NCBI GenBank assembly: GCA_034008185.1 | Contig: CM067082.1 | Location: 9,656,984-9,720,983, forward strand | From: Gorsachius magnificus | Taxonomy: Eukaryota > Chordata > Aves > Pelecaniformes > Ardeidae | Length of the DNA stretch: 64,000 bases | Direction: 5' to 3' | Part shown: one piece after another, positions 23,907 to 37,689 of the stretch | Numbering within the stretch: the stretch's first letter is position 1 | Layout of the letters: each line of letters opens with the position of its first letter | Position numbers and translations under genes: made by a program | The notes under the pieces: model-generated | Told to the model about the DNA's origin: nothing | Database searches by the model: none | What the model saw: only the letters and a program-made list of their open reading frames with translations

Positions 23907-26900
23907 AAAAAGTCCAAATTATGATGATATATACTGAAGGTAGAAAAAAACTTGTAGTCTTAGGAGTGACTGTTAACCTTTGAATTACCAGTAACACATT
24001 TACCTGGCGAGTTTATCTACATGACGATGCAGAAGGCTGAGAAAAACAGATTTTTAGGGAAAAGATTTAACATATTTTGAATGCTCACTGCTGTATTGAC
24101 AGAAGCCTCCTGCTTTTTTAGGTCTGAGAGAGAGACAAGGCTGCGGTTCGGTTTGTGCATGAGAGGCTGCTGAGCTCTGGCTGGCGCTGGATCATCCCTG
24201 CGAGTTTGCATCTGGATAACCGGCAGCTCCTGCCTTTCTCTGGGGTAGTGTTGCTAGGCAGTTGCTAAGGCTGCTTTTGCTCCAAGGTAGATGATCTATC
24301 TGTTTTCTGCTCGAAACTGTGGGATTTAGGGATGGGTTATTCTCCCCAGCCTGAGCAGTTAGACCTGGCCACTCCTGGCTGATGTGAAGAAGGCTTCCTC
24401 GCTGCTGTGGCCTGGTAAGGGGCTGCGTAGCTCTCACATCTCAGCTGGCAACTTGGGTTAGAGCCAGACTGCAGCAGGAGACTCCCAGGGCCACAGGAAG
24501 GGATTTTCCCTGGGGATTTAACTCCTCAGCATGAAGATTGGGACTTCTTCCTCCCAGAGTAGCTGCCACAGGTCAGCGTCAGATTCCAAATGCAATCAGC
24601 AAGGGTTGTTCTGCCCAAGTTTTCCTGGGGGTTTTGGCTGATCTTGTTGCTGTAATGATTTATCTAGTTTTCCTAGTTACACCCAAAGTAGTTTTCCCTT
24701 AAGTAAAGAGGAAAGTCTTCTATGCCACAGATGGTAGCTAATATTCCTTTAGTGATTAACAGCCTTTTCCACAAAGAATTCAGAGCAGGGCCAGGGTGGT
24801 CAGATCTCCTATCTTCAACCACTGATGCCAGTACCCACTTTTTTGATTGCCAAGGCATAGCCCTGAACTTGCACCTGCCTTATGTAGGGGCAAATGAAAT
24901 GTGCAGAACACATACACGTCTCTTAGTCCTGAAGCCCCAGTAACAGTTTTGATAAAATTTAATATGGTAAATTGGATTCAAGTGATGTGGGATTAATTCT
25001 CAGTTCAGCTGTTGCCAGTTCTTTTGCTGGGTATTTATCAAATGAGCCTATCGTGCAACAGTTCTGTGCACTCTCGGGTAGCTCACTTAATCCACTTTAT
25101 CGTTTGGTTCCTCCTCAGCAAAATAAGGCTAATACCTTATTACCTGCCTTAGTAGAGGAGCCAAAAGCCATTACTGAATATGAACTATTCAGATGTTTGG
25201 AGAGCTGTGATACACAGAGGAGTGTATCTGTATTTTTTTTTTTCTTATTGAGGATAGTGATATTTTCTAAGGGAGTGTTCAGTTATCAAATTTTATTTTG
25301 GAAGAAACATTTCACATGGCTAAATCATGCTTTATCACATCAGGTCTTTATAGTCCCTTTCTAGGAAGTCTTATTTTACAGAGTTTTCTCTCTTCCGTCT
25401 CTTAATGTAGTTGATGTCTTGCTGGGTGCTTCATGACTTGTCCCCACTCCAAGTTTTCAGAGTGGCTCTCATTTCCCTAGCAAATTATCACGGTCTCTGG
25501 TGATAGCTAAGAAGATGCAACAAACCAGAGATGCTTCCTCTGTATCTGCAGCCATGAATTTGCAGTTTTTCCTTTCTCTGTGATTGCTACAAAAGTTGAT
25601 TCACTGAAAGTGTACGTAGGCTAAGATCAAGCACCTATGTGAAAGGAAGTGAAATGGGGTGTCACAGGATTGGTACAGGGCTTTTGACAGATATATGTAG
25701 GCTCTTTGCATCTGGGCGTTGTCTTGGTTTCAAAAAGTTTCCTTTACTGAGCTCCTTGCAGTTGCTTTACTGAGCTTCTTTAGGGTTGTGAAAAGAGCTG
25801 GCTGGCAGAGCTCCAGCTTGCAGCTTCCTATCTCCAAAACAGGTATAAGACCAGCCCAGAAGGGACCTAGAGAGGTTGCCTTGATGGCCTTTTGCCTGAA
25901 AGAAAGCTTAGCATCACAGAAACTATTTTTGACTGATCCTCACAAGTTTCCAGTGATGAAGATGGTCACACATGCCTGTGAGAGAGATCACTACGAGTAT
26001 ATTCCTGGTATTGGACATACCTGGTGATGTGCAGATTTTGTTTGCTGTCAACCTCTTCCTCATAACACCATCCACATACCTTCACCAAAAAAATTTCTCT
26101 TTTAGTGTTATGCAGGCAAGAAATGAGAAGACAGATCTGGGTACCAGGTCAGTGGTTTATATGCTGTGACCACTGCGAATAACATTTATTAGATTCAGTA
26201 AGGACAGCATTAGCCTTAACTTAGAGGACCATTAGCCAGTGACAGCTTTTCAGCACTTGCTCTTGTAGGATAAATAAATGATCAAGTACTCAAAAAGGAA
26301 TCATCAAAGGGGCATGTCTTTGGGAGATATTATATTGCTGGGTACATAACAGGTAAACCTAATGTAGAGTTGCTGGTTCTGTTGGACCCTGGATCACCAG
26401 ATGTGACAGAAGAGTAACTTCATGGCTTACAAGTGAGAGTTGTTCCTTCTGCCAACTTCTTTTCTTTTCAAACATTTCCCATGGACCTTACAAAGCTTTT
26501 TCTCAAGTAGAAGTTTTCTGTTCCCCATTTGTCTCCCCATCCCAGGTACGTGTCTCTCTGAAAGTATACCTTGTGTATCTGCACGAGATTCCATGCTCAC
26601 CCTACAGACGCATTCTTTGCTAATGGGTTGTTTCAGGGAGGTTTGGAGCAAACTACTTGCATTGGGATTGCTTTGGAAAGTATAGGCTTATTACCGAAAT
26701 TGGTCTGCCAAAGAGCTCCTATCTTACTCAGTTGTGAAATTAGGGGTAAATGAGGAGAAAGCTATAAAAATATACATATGTATGTTAAGACTGAAGAAAG
26801 GGAGTGATCTGGGGAGTAGGAAAGGGGGGAAATTAGGGAGTAATCAAGTGTCACTGAGAAGTAAGGAATTTAAACTGACTGTTGATTGCGCCAGAGTAGT

Positions 26901-29900
26901 TCAACAAAAGAAGCAATAGAAAGTCTCCTAATCACAAGCAGCTCAGATCTGACAAAATGTGAGCTAGTGAATAACTTTATCTCCTTGCCTGTTCAGCCAG
27001 ACTTTATTCCATCTAAATTAAATCATATAATGGCGTGATTATGGCAAGAACTGTTTTGCATTAAGCTCCTTATATTAGTCAGGGGAGAGACATAGGCCCC
27101 TCTAGAGTTTAAGAGAATGAGCAAGAGTGGGCAGGTTTCTCAAGAAATGGGAAGAGTATCCCCCACAAGGTGCTCCTCTCTCTTCAGTCACTGTTAGGAG
27201 AGCCTAGGAAAACCAGTCATTTTGGAGGCAACCTAAGAAAATAGGGCCAGTACACTAGTATGCCCCAGTGCTGTTTTACCTCAAATCTTTACCCATCAAA
27301 TATGCCTTTTCCTCATGAGAGAGGAAAATTTTATTAAAGCTGTTTTCCAGCAAGGTGATTTGTGGATGTTAAGGATGATTCAGCAAAGCACTTAATTACG
27401 TGTGTCAGCCTATTGCTAATTATCAGAGATCTTAAATTCTTGCACAATACTAAGCATGTCCTTGAAGTTAACTCAGGCACATAGACTAATGAGTATGCCT
27501 GGTGGAAAGCAGGTAAGTTAAGCAAGTGCTTCAATAGCAGGGCATGTAACTTGCCGAAACCTACAGCAGCAGAATTTCTTCTTTATGCTATAATCACAAA
27601 ACTATCTTTTCTAACGAAATAAGCTTCACCCCCTTCCCTCTTCTACTGTATGGATGTGAGTTTTCTCCATCTCCTGATACTGGAGCATTGTTCTCTGCAT
27701 ATTAGTGGGCGTTTTGTGATAAAGGATGTTTTGAAATGTAGAAGCTTGAAATATCTTTGGGTATCTGTTTCTCTTCACAGAACTTTATTGAACTTGACTT
27801 CCTTGTGTTTCACTCTGAGAACGGCTGACTCTCTTTTTCCCAGGCTTCTGGAGTTCGATTTTCGAGTGTGGGGAGGTCAGTGTCATTGGCTTTTTTCCAC
27901 CTCTGAGTCCCTGAGTTTCTGCAGGAGAAAAACCAAACTGTTAATAGTAACGATTGCTCAGTATCCTCTGGTGTTCCAATGGATGGCAGCATCCTTGCTC
28001 CTTGCCTTAGTACAGAAAAACACTTCAGCTGAAGAGGCTTTAAAAATTTGTTTTGTTTTTTCTACTTGAATGCACAAGTTCTGTAGTACTGAACAGCCTT
28101 CATACCAAGGTCAAATGAGAATAATTGTAACTAAGCAGATTTAGTGAAAACAGGGCTGTTTTATTTGATAAGGGAATAAGAGTCAGGCATATCCAAAGCT
28201 CTTGCTAGTTTTGGTCTCTACTGAAAACCTTCAGGAAACTTGGATGGATTTCCTGAGGGAGATTTACTCCTCCTTCTTCTGTCCTTCACATTGCCCAGCA
28301 TAGGGGCACAGTCTGGATCTCGCGATGACAAAGGTCCTGCCATCACCACTATCCAGGTATACATACTGTGTACTGGATCCAGCCCAGTGCTATGAATAGT
28401 GTTCAGTCAGCTTTTATTTTATTTATGACATTTATTTTGTTCCAAACCCATACAGGGGCTGGTTGCCTGTAACAGGTAAAAAGGATATCCTTCACCCTTG
28501 GCCTCCCAAACCTGGCACATCGCTTGGTTTCATAGAATAAAAGTGACTGTCAGCTTTTTGTGATACAGCAGAGATTGGCTATGACAAGAGATGGGATGAT
28601 GGCCAGAACACATAGGTGTTCCTACAAGCGCTACTTGTCTTATTCCAGAATTTCATTCATGCAACCTGGGTTAAACTGACTATCAGATATATGGTTTGGA
28701 GAAAATTTTCTCCATTTTGCATGATCAAAAGCTGGTTTTGTTCCTCTTTTGTTACTTCTGTAGTTTGGAGTATAATCCACTACTCAGGAAGAATAGGGTA
28801 TTTTCACCTGAATGCTTTTGCGATTGAAGGAATGAAATCCTTGACCTCTCCTGTTCTCTTCTGCTATATTGTGTAGTTCTGGTGACTTTTGATCCTTTGT
28901 ACTTTTATATTGTTACGGTGTGCAAAGAAGACTTGTGGAGTGGAGGTTTGGTGGGTACTTCTAGACGAAATATCTCCATAGTTACCTGTGATTGCAAAGA
29001 CTCGGCAGAAGTCTTGCTGGTCTCATCCATCTGGTGTTCCTGGTATATCGATGTGTATACCTCTACAAGCAAAGAAGCATGCAGTTATTTTCAGAAGTTC
29101 CTCTGAATATACTTGTTTAAACTCTGCCAATCCAGCCTCAACCTTTATTTCTAACTGCAGATGTCATTCTTGTGTCCTGGGGTATGTAACTGTGTAGCAT
29201 TGCTGTCATTATCCTTCATGATGTGTTGTATAAAGGAATTCCTTATAGATTTTTAAATAGTGCAGCCCTTTGACCTGGATAGAAAAATGAGTGGGTAAAA
29301 TCTTAACATCATACAAGCTAATCCTTGGAGTATTTATAGTAAGTCATTACGTAGTGCTAGTTGTCACTTACAGCATTAGTTGCCCAGACAAGCCATCCAA
29401 GGTGGATTATTTTAAAAACAGGGTTTTAAGGCCAGAGATATTTCCCAAATAATTTTATTATAATGCTTAATGAAATGAGACAATCTGCTAGGAAAACAAA
29501 TCACACCGCTCCACTGCTCCTGACTTATGTGTAGCATGAGTGAGTTTGCATTTAAAGTAGATCCTAATCACCTGGCATGACTAGAAAATGTTTATAACTC
29601 TGGTTTTGGGGGTAACAGATGTGCTAGAGACTTCTTAGTGACTTCATAGCCTGCTCCCTCTTTTTGACCCATATGGCTTTTCTGATTCCTGCAGGCTCTG
29701 CTGCAGGAGAGGACCAGGACTGGCCAGAGGCTGTGTCTATTGGGACATGGCTCCTCATGGGTGACACAGTGTGCTGGTACCTGTGTGCAAATCTAGAGCT
29801 GTGTAACATACTGATGACAGTCTCTGTTGGTTTCTTTCCCTGAACTGTAGTGCGGCAAAGCTAGCTCAATGTACTTCTGTCTTTCCTGCCTTTCCTCCCA

Positions 29901-30298
29901 GTTATGAAGGTGATTTTTATGCATGGAAGGATGTCTACCTTGCAGAAACCTGTGCTGCAGGCCTGTTCTTCACTCCTTTTGGTTTTCTTCTTTTTGTTTG
30001 TTTGGTCTTCTGAGTAAAGATAATTCCTAATTGATTCAAAGCAGACCCAAACTCTGGGGGTGGGGTGGGGGCTAGAAGGCAGAAGCAGAATTTATCCACA
30101 GTGAAGGACAGCGAATGAATTTCAGTGCCTACCTCAAATGAAGTAAGTGAACCTCAGAAATACTATGAAATTAAATTACTACAAAATTCCCTCAGGCTTA
30201 ATCATTAAAGTTCTAATTAAAAGGATATTATTTGGCAGTATATTGTTCCACTACCTTGTAAAATATATTAGGCTGGGGCTTCTACAGCCTCAATGTCT

Positions 30299-30419
30299 GC
30301 CTGCCTGCCTTGCTTGCTTGCTTCCTTCCCTTCTCCTTTTCCTCCCCTTCCCTTCTCCTTTTCCTCCCCACCCTCCCCTCCCTTCCTTCCCTTGCTTCTT
30401 CTCTCTCGCCTTCCCTCCT
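30299..30419 (+). repeat. Polypyrimidine tract, (CCTG/CTTG)n grading to (CCTTCC)n
   Basis: About 120 bp starting with GCCTGCCTGCC, then TTGCTTGCTTGC, then CCTTCCC/TTCTCCTTTTCC units. TTCTCCTTTTCCTCCCC occurs twice. It is a degenerate simple repeat; the serine/proline-rich translation is an artefact. Confidence 0.92.
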
Positions 30420-31686
30420 TTGGTGCCTTTCAGCAGCTGGGGCAGCAAAAAAATTTGCTTTATTTTGAATACAGATCTGTAGTTTCCAACCTGGGATCTG
30501 CAGACCCTCAGGGCTGCTTGTAAGCAGTAAAAAATATGAAAAGAAACTTGGAAAAACAAATTGAGTTACTAAATCCCTGCATGATAGCTATGCTTCTGAA
30601 AATAAAATTGGACCTTCACAAAGCAAAAAAGTTTTAAGGTACTGGGAAAGAAGGAATTCTAACAAGAAAAAACATCAGGAGGTTTGGAAGGTCATTATTG
30701 GTAAATATATAGGGGAGGTAAACTTCAGAGAAAATCTGCCCAGTGTTAATATGATTTTATATCAAAGGAATAATGTAGTACCTGAGCTGTACACAGTTAG
30801 TGGAATTAAACTTTTGAACCTCCTCAAGATTTTTCTGCCACTTTCTATAGCCATTAAAAACAAAATGTCCAAGTTCATTGCTGGAGTAAATTGACAGAAG
30901 TCCATTAACGAATTTGAACTTGAACATTAAGGCTCTGAAACGCCGTATCTTTGGTTATATAGGATATTTCATCCTGGTGGATCTCAGAATGATTTATAGA
31001 CATGCATTTCATAGGGCACAGGTGGCATCAGAAGACACATTTCATGCAGCTGTATCTGGCACAGCCATAAATAACTTAGCAAAAACATTTAGGTTGAATT
31101 TTTTAAGAGCTTTACAAACAAGTGAGAGATTGTTTACAAAACACAGCAAAACTGCATGGCTGTGCCAGGTCTGGAAGTGAAGAATTCTCCATCAGATAAA
31201 GGTACAAGGATGCAGAATAAAATTATAATTCAAACACTTAAGGATTATGCAACTGATGCACACAGGTTTAAGTCAGAGGAATCTTTATAAGCCTGTGCAT
31301 GCAAAACTGTGCAAGCAAAACTGTCCAGCACTTCTTGGATCAGGCCACAAATAGCCAGTTGTTTGTTTAAGGCACTGGGATTTAATAGAATCTGCTCCTG
31401 AGGAAAGGTCTCAGGCTCTTTGCACAGACAGGTTGAAAGGACCATCCTTCTCTTCACAACAACTGGACTACTCCCCATGAAAAAACCAAAACCACCAGAT
31501 TGTTTCAGTGCAAATTTTGGCTAAGCCAGGAGATGGCAGAATAGCTGCTCACTCCCTTTGTGCCCCTCCCCTTGGCAGTGGGTTCAGTGCTAACTAGCTT
31601 TGGGACTACAGGTTCTACATCCTGGTGGATTTGGAGCATATCAAAAGCATACTCCTTACAGAGATATATCAGGAGGAAATATTACA

Positions 31687-31785
31687 TGCTTAGGGATATG
31701 GTTTAGTGGTGGAATGGCAGTCTTAGGTTAATGGTTAGACTTGATGTTCTTAAAGGTCTTTTCCAACCTAAACGATCCTATGATT
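31687..31785 (+). mobile_element. CR1 LINE, 3' end only (lineage A tail)
   Basis: About 99 bp: TGCTTAGGGATATGGTTTAG, GTGGTGGAATGGCAG, GACTTGATGTTCTTAAAGG, TTTTCCAACCTAAACGATCC and a shortened ATGATT tail. It is the same tail as at 1-100 and 20464-20555, with a few substitutions. Extreme 5' truncation leaves only the 3' UTR. Confidence 0.92.
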
Positions 31786-34616
31786 ATCTGGCAAAACTCT
31801 TTCGTGTCATTGAATTTGTTTGCATTAATACAGTGCTATCGATGCAGTCATTTTTGTTTAGAGCCATCACACATTTCGTGGCAGTTAACCTTGTATCCAC
31901 CCCAGTGAACAGTGCTGCTACTTCTTGTTACGGTCGAACCTGTGTTCTTAAAATGAAGGGCGCTGTAACAAAACCCATGGACAATTTTAACTATAGCTAA
32001 GTTAGAAAAGTCTCCGATAAGCTTTCAGTCTTAAGAGGTGAGTTTATAGCGGCTGTATCTCTGGGACTCTTAGTGAGTGAAATGCTGGGAAGGGGTGGTA
32101 GGAACATGAGGAGGAGCTGAGCAGTGCTTTTGTAGTGCCCGGGAGCCACAGGAGTGGGCTACTCTGCAAGGCTGGAGGCATTGAGAGCAGGTAGGAATGG
32201 TAACTGCGCAGACAAGGAGAACAATTTCATTCCTCCATTCACCCGTGAGAATTCACTTCCCCGTTTGCAGCCTGTTAGGGTCCTCAGTGCTCCCAGGGCA
32301 AATTTCATGCCTCGTGCAGTGGTTGTGAGTTACGTAGCTGTGACACAAGCCATGACTTTTGGAGTGCATAATTCTCATGAGCAAAATGCCAAGCATGGAA
32401 CTACTCCAGGCTCTCAGGCATGCCTCAGTGCTCTCTTTCACAAAGGCAAAGATACCTTTGGATTTGTTCTTTTGTTTAGATGGGCACATTTTATGGCCCA
32501 GAGACCGGTCTTCAGTTTCTGGGGTACAGCATAGAGATGTGCTTTATCCTGTTATTTAGTGTTTCTCCTGAACAATACTGATACATAAGAGGATATGGTT
32601 TTTCATGGACACTGCAGTGTGAACAACTATCATCTGGTTAGATTCCTGCCATTATTTGTTCACTACCCCTGTGGTGTTAATGAGGTGATGAATATGATCT
32701 TCAAAATAAAAAATTAAAAATTGTAAAATTTAACATCAAAGAAAGTTACCAATTTTCTGAAGTTGGAGCTTTCATGTTACACTGACCTTTTTGTATAACT
32801 GTCACATCACCAGATTATTTTTTTTTCTCCTTTATTTTGCCAAACCCAGAGATTCTTGTGTAATCACATAACTCAGGGACCTGGGCCTTAAGAAAAATAC
32901 TGAATATTATGTTGTATTGTTGCAATTTTTCAGAAAACTTGCTCTTCCAAGCAACTGAGATCTACAAGGAGGTTCATCTTAGATTATCCAGAATAAACCT
33001 CCTTAGACTGAGCATCCAAAAGAATAGTTCTATGATTATTTTGGGGCAACTTCAAAGCAGGATTTTCCTTTGCCCTTGCCCTGCCATGGAGCAAGCACCT
33101 AGCATTATCCAGCAATGAGTCCATTTCTTGACAGGAATTTTCCCCCCAGCCATGAACTGGGTTTCACAGCTCCCAGGGGCTGCATATACTCAGCTTCCTG
33201 CAGCAATGAAATGTGAGCAATAAAATAAGTATTGTGTTTTCTGGAGCAGATTCTCCATGGGTGTACAGAGTGATCATCACCTTTGGCTGTTTTCTGTACT
33301 CTTAATACCCGTGTTAGGCAGAGCCTAAATTTGGAATCAGGGAGCAGTTGCAGGGGAGTGTATTGTAGCCACACCTCCAGCATTGCGGTGGCTCATGCCA
33401 GGGGACATTACGCAGGACCGTTTCCATGCTATGTTAACGAACTTTTATTCTGTCAGAGCAGCTGAAAAGCCCTTCATGTAATGGAGAATCAGCTGCCTTT
33501 CATGCATTTCCAGCACTGTTTCCAGCTGCACAGCCGAAGACTTTCCCTACCCTCCCCACCCAGATCCCCATTGACTGCTCAGAGGGGGCCCAGTGGGTCC
33601 CTACTGCCAAAGCAGGGAGCCTTGTCAACCTGCAGACACTCATTTAATTGCCTTCCAGCTCTGTGTTTCCAAAGGGGCAGGTTTTAGGATCTAAAGAGAG
33701 CTCATATCACTGCAGTGTGGAGCCAGGACTTGTCAAATCAGTTGCCAGCTGCTGCTGATTCACTAGGTTCCCAGGACAAGCAGCTTAACTTTCTTTTTCC
33801 TCTGTTTCTATTTTCAAAGAAACCACTTCTCAGCTGCACACCAGGGGGCTGTTGTGAGTTTGAATTAATTTGAGACTTCCAAATTAAAATTGCTGCAATA
33901 CAGCAATTCATTTCACCCTGTGAGGAATATCTAAGATCCGCTGACTCTTCCTGTGGAGGCACCTGCTTCTCTCCAAAGCTGAGCCCAGCTAGCGAGCTTA
34001 GACTTTCCACCAAATTAGGCACTGATGCTGATGAGCCCTATCTGAGTGTTAACTCTTCTGTTTTCAGGTCTTGGGAGCCAACGGGCAAAAACCAACACCT
34101 TAACTTGTGTCACGGGGGAAGTTAACTGAATATTGTGAACGTTTCCTATTTCCAGCAAGCACAGGCATGCTGCTGTTATATTTATGCTCTGGCTTAAAAA
34201 CATTCATTTGAGGATGTCATTAGGGGGTTAATGGAAGCATTGTACTGAGAAAGTCTCTCTGTACGCTAGGCTAGCCTCTTTACCTTCCTGTATGATCAAA
34301 TTCATTATTTTCCAGCTCCTGCTGTGATCGCCAACAGTCAGATTTGAGCAAATGAGCTGAGGATATATTTATATCAGGACAATAACATGAGGGGGTTTGC
34401 GGAATGGCATGCTATGACAAGCTCAAGGAATAATGTAATTAAATTATTGTTTACAGAGAGAAGACTGGCACTTCTGGGTAGATGATATTTTTAAGCTTTC
34501 TTGAAAAGAAACTAGAGTCTGGAAGATCCTTTAAAAACAGAAATTAGAGGTCAAACACTGGATAAGAAAGGAAGAATCGAGGAGTTTCAACTTCAGAACT
34601 TCATTAATAGTTCATG
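31786..34616. other. Unique stretch, no gene recognised
   Basis: About 2.8 kb with no recognised repeat. The part 33850-34400 is AT-rich and contains several TAATT/ATTAA homeodomain-type words. That would suit a conserved non-coding element, but conservation cannot be judged from one sequence. Confidence 0.45.
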
Positions 34617-34649
34617 CATACACACACACATGCGCGCACACACATATAT
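34617..34649 (+). repeat. (CA)n / (GC-CA) microsatellite at the 5' junction of a CR1
   Basis: CATACACACACACATGCGCG followed by CACACACATATATG, an alternating purine-pyrimidine run that directly abuts the 5' end of the CR1 that follows. Confidence 0.93.
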
Positions 34650-37205
34650 GCTGGGAGTCTGTTATGGACCACCCAACCAGGATGAAGAGGTAGACAAAGA
34701 ATTCTACAAGCATCTGGCAGAAGTCTCACAGTTGCTAGCTCTTGTTCTCATGGGGGACTTCAACTTACTGGACATCTGCTGGAAATACAACACAGCAGAG
34801 AAGAAAGAGTCCAGGAGGTTCCTGCAGTGTGGGGAACATAACTTCCTGACACAACTGGTAAGAGAGCCTACCAGGGGAGGTGCTTTGCTTGACCTGTTGT
34901 TTACAAACAGAGAAGGACTGGTGGGAGTTATGGTGGTCGGGGGCTGTCTTGGGCTTAGTGACCATGAAATGACAGAGTTCTTGATTTTTGGTGAAGGAGC
35001 GTGGTCAGCAAAACCACCACCATGGACTTCTAGAGCGCGGACTTTGGCCTGTTCAGGACACTGGTTGAGAGCCCATTTGGAGGCAGTTGTGAAGGGCAAA
35101 GGAGTCCAGGAAGGCCGCGCATTCTTCAAGAAAGAAGTCTTAAAGGCACAGGAGCAGGCTGTCCCCATGTGCCATGAGACAAATAGGTGGGGAAGACAAC
35201 TAACTGGCCTGGCTGAACAGGGAGCTTTTTCTGGGAGTCAGGAAGAAAAGTAGAGTCTACCACCTTTAGAAGAAGGGGCAGGCAACCGAAGAAGAGTACG
35301 GGGATCTCATTAAGTCATGCAGAGAAAAAATTAGAAAGGCAAAAGCCCAACTAGAACTTAACCCGGCCACTGTTGTAAGAGATAACAAAAAATGTTTTTT
35401 CAGATACATTAACAACAAAAAGAGATCCAAAGAGGATCTTCATCCTTTATTAGATGTGGGGGGCTAGGGGCGGGGGGGACATTGCCACCAAGGATGAGGA
35501 AAAGGCTGAGGTACTTAATGCCTTCTTTGCCTCAGTCTTTAATAGTCAGACCAGTTACCCTCAGGGTATTCAGCCCCCTGAGCTGGAAGACAGGGATAGA
35601 GAGCAGAATAAACCCCCCATAATCCAGGAGGAAGCAGTTAATGACCTGCTGTGCCACCTGGATATGCACAAGTCTATGGGGCCAGATGGGATCCACCTGA
35701 GGGTACTGAGGGAGCTGGCAGAGAAGCTTGCCAAGCCACTCTCCATCATTTATCAGCAGTCCTGGTTAATGAGGGAGTTCCCAGACAACTAGAGGCTTGC
35801 CAATGTGATGCCCATCTACAAGAAGGGCCGGAAGGAGTATCTGGGAAACTACATGCCTATGTCAGCCTGACCTCGGTACTGGGGAAGATTATGGAACAGT
35901 TCATCCTGACCGTGCTCACCAGGCATATGCAGGGCAACCAGGGGATCAGGCCCAGCCAGCATGGGTTCATGAAAGGCAAGTCCTGCCTGACCAACCTGAT
36001 CTCCTTCTATGACCAGGTGACCCGTCTAGTGGGTGGGGGAAAGGCTGTTGGTGTTGTCTACCTGGGCGTCAGCAAGGCCTTTGATACAGTCTCCCATAGC
36101 ATTCTCCTAAAGAAGCTGGCAGCTCATGGCTTAGACAGACGTACTCTTCGCTGGGTAAAAAACTGGCTGGATGGCCAAGCCCAGAGAGTTGTGGTGAATG
36201 GAATTAAATCCAGTTGGTGGCTGGTCACAAGTGGTGTTCGCCAGGGCTCAGTTCTGGAGCCAGTCTTGTTTAATATCTTTATCAATGATCTGAATGAGGG
36301 GACTGAGTGCAGCCTCAGCAAGTTTGCAGATGACACCAAATTGGGAGGGAATGTTGCTCTGCTCAAGGGTAGGGAGGGTCTACAGAGGGATCTGGACAGG
36401 CTGGATTGATGGGCTGAGGTCAATTGTATGAGATTTAACAAGGTCATGTGCTGGGTCCTGCACTTGGGTCACAACAAGCCCATATGCCAGGCTACAGGCT
36501 TGGAGAAGAGTGGCTGGAAAGGTGCCCGGTGGAAAATGACCTGGGGGTGTTGGTTGGCAGCCAGCTAAGCATGAGCCAGCAGTGTGCCCAGGTCCAACAG
36601 TATCCTGGGTTGTGTCAGAAATATTGCGGCCAGCAGGAGCAGGGAAGTGATCGTGCCTCTGTACTCAGCACTGGTGAGGGCACACCTCGAATCCTGTGTT
36701 CAGTGTGGGGCCCCTCACTACAAGAAGGACATTGAGGGTCTGGAGTGTGTCCAGAGAAGGGCAACAAAGCTGGTGAGGGGTCTGAAGCACAAGTCTGATG
36801 AGGAGCAGCTGAGGGAGCTGAGGTTGTTCAGCCTGGAGAAGAGGAGGCTGAGGGGAGACCTTATCACCCTCTACAACTGCCTGAAAGGAGGTTGTAGTGA
36901 GGTAGGTGGGTTTTGGTCTCTTCTCCCAAGTAACAGCCATAGGAAGAGAGGAAATTGCCTCAAGTTGCACCAGGGGGGATTTCAATTGGATGTTAGGAAA
37001 AATTTCTTTACTGAAAGAGTAGTCAAGGATTGGAACAGGCTGCCCAGAGAGGTGTTGGAGTCACCATCCCTAGTGGTGTTCAAAAAATGTGTAGAAGTGA
37101 CACTTTGGGACGTGGTTTAGCAGGCATGGTGGTGTTGGGTTGACAGTTGGACTTGATGATCTTAGAAGTCTTTTCCAACCTTAATGTTTCTATGATTCTA
37201 TGATT
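34650..37205 (+). mobile_element. CR1 LINE, longest copy: endonuclease, RT and C-terminus, with breaks
   Basis: About 2.56 kb in sense orientation. The first frame (to 35253) is the apurinic-type endonuclease: GVCYGPPNQDEEVD, the GDFN motif at 34753-34764, PTRGGALLDLLFTN and the SDH motif at 34957-34965. The reverse transcriptase follows: [16 protein letters not shown] and [20 protein letters not shown] (frame 35454-35792), then [45 protein letters not shown] and the catalytic FADD box at 36323-36334 (frame 35651-36409). The C-terminal CR1 region is in frame 36584-37120. A stop at 35253, a W-to-stop (TAG) at about 35790 and a frameshift near 35860 show it is dead, as does a further frame change near 36410-36600. 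The N-terminal part of the endonuclease and ORF1 are missing (5' truncation). The 3' UTR is lineage A and ends in TTTCTATGATTCTATGATT. Confidence 0.95.
36323..36334 (+). other. FADD catalytic box of CR1 reverse transcriptase
   Basis: TTT-GCA-GAT-GAC encodes F-A-D-D, the CR1 form of the YxDD metal-binding motif. The two aspartates are still intact in this copy even though the frame is broken elsewhere. Confidence 0.93.
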
Positions 37206-37689
37206 ACAGCTCTTACTCATGCAGATCTTAGGCAGCATCTAAACTATCAAGGCATCACACAGTTAAGGCTGTGTGAGCAACTACTAAAATCATGTTTTCC
37301 CAGATTTCAGGAGATTGAGTTTGCCTGAACTTGACACTAAAAACAGGTGAAAGATGTCAACATGCAGCCTTCACCCTATGGATGAGGAAATATATTGGTC
37401 AAGGGTTTGTTGTTTTTTTTTTCATTTGGGTGGGGAGGGAGGAAAAAAGTTATCATTTTGGAATCCATTTGTTGTCTACATTGAGTGCCATTTAAGATGC
37501 CCCAAAGTATTGGTATGGGACAGGAAATAGGACACAGAGAAAATCCCTTATGTCAGCTCAAATGTTAACCACGTCTGAGCAAATAAACAAAGCTCTAGAT
37601 CTCCACTAAGGATAATGGGAAATGTAGACACCTAGCCCACCTGTAGATTGAGCACATAGGTGTATACACCTGTGTTTAGTCTCAGAATT
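37206..37689. other. Spacer between two CR1 copies
   Basis: About 480 bp of unique sequence between the lineage A CR1 tail and a lineage B CR1 fragment. It includes a short T run and a GGTGGGGAGGGAGG string near 37430. Nothing else is recognised. Confidence 0.5.

Larger units (their letters stand above)
21413..31686. other. Long repeat-poor stretch, no gene recognised
   Basis: About 10.3 kb almost free of mobile elements. If 21276-21412 is a real exon, this begins an intron. Visible items are a G12 run (23895-23906), a G-rich string GGGGGTGGGGTGGGGG near 30057 and a CCTT-type pyrimidine tract (30299-30419). Open frames up to 139 codons (27650-28069) show no domain or family resemblance. A GTTGCTAGGCAGTTGCTAAG string near 24250 loosely resembles an RFX X-box but lacks the second half-site. 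Confidence 0.45.

Noticed and set aside
24250..24269. RFX X-box-like string GTTGCTAGGCAGTTGCTAAG
   Set aside because: Only the first half-site fits; the second half lacks the GCAAC core. One imperfect match in 64 kb is expected.
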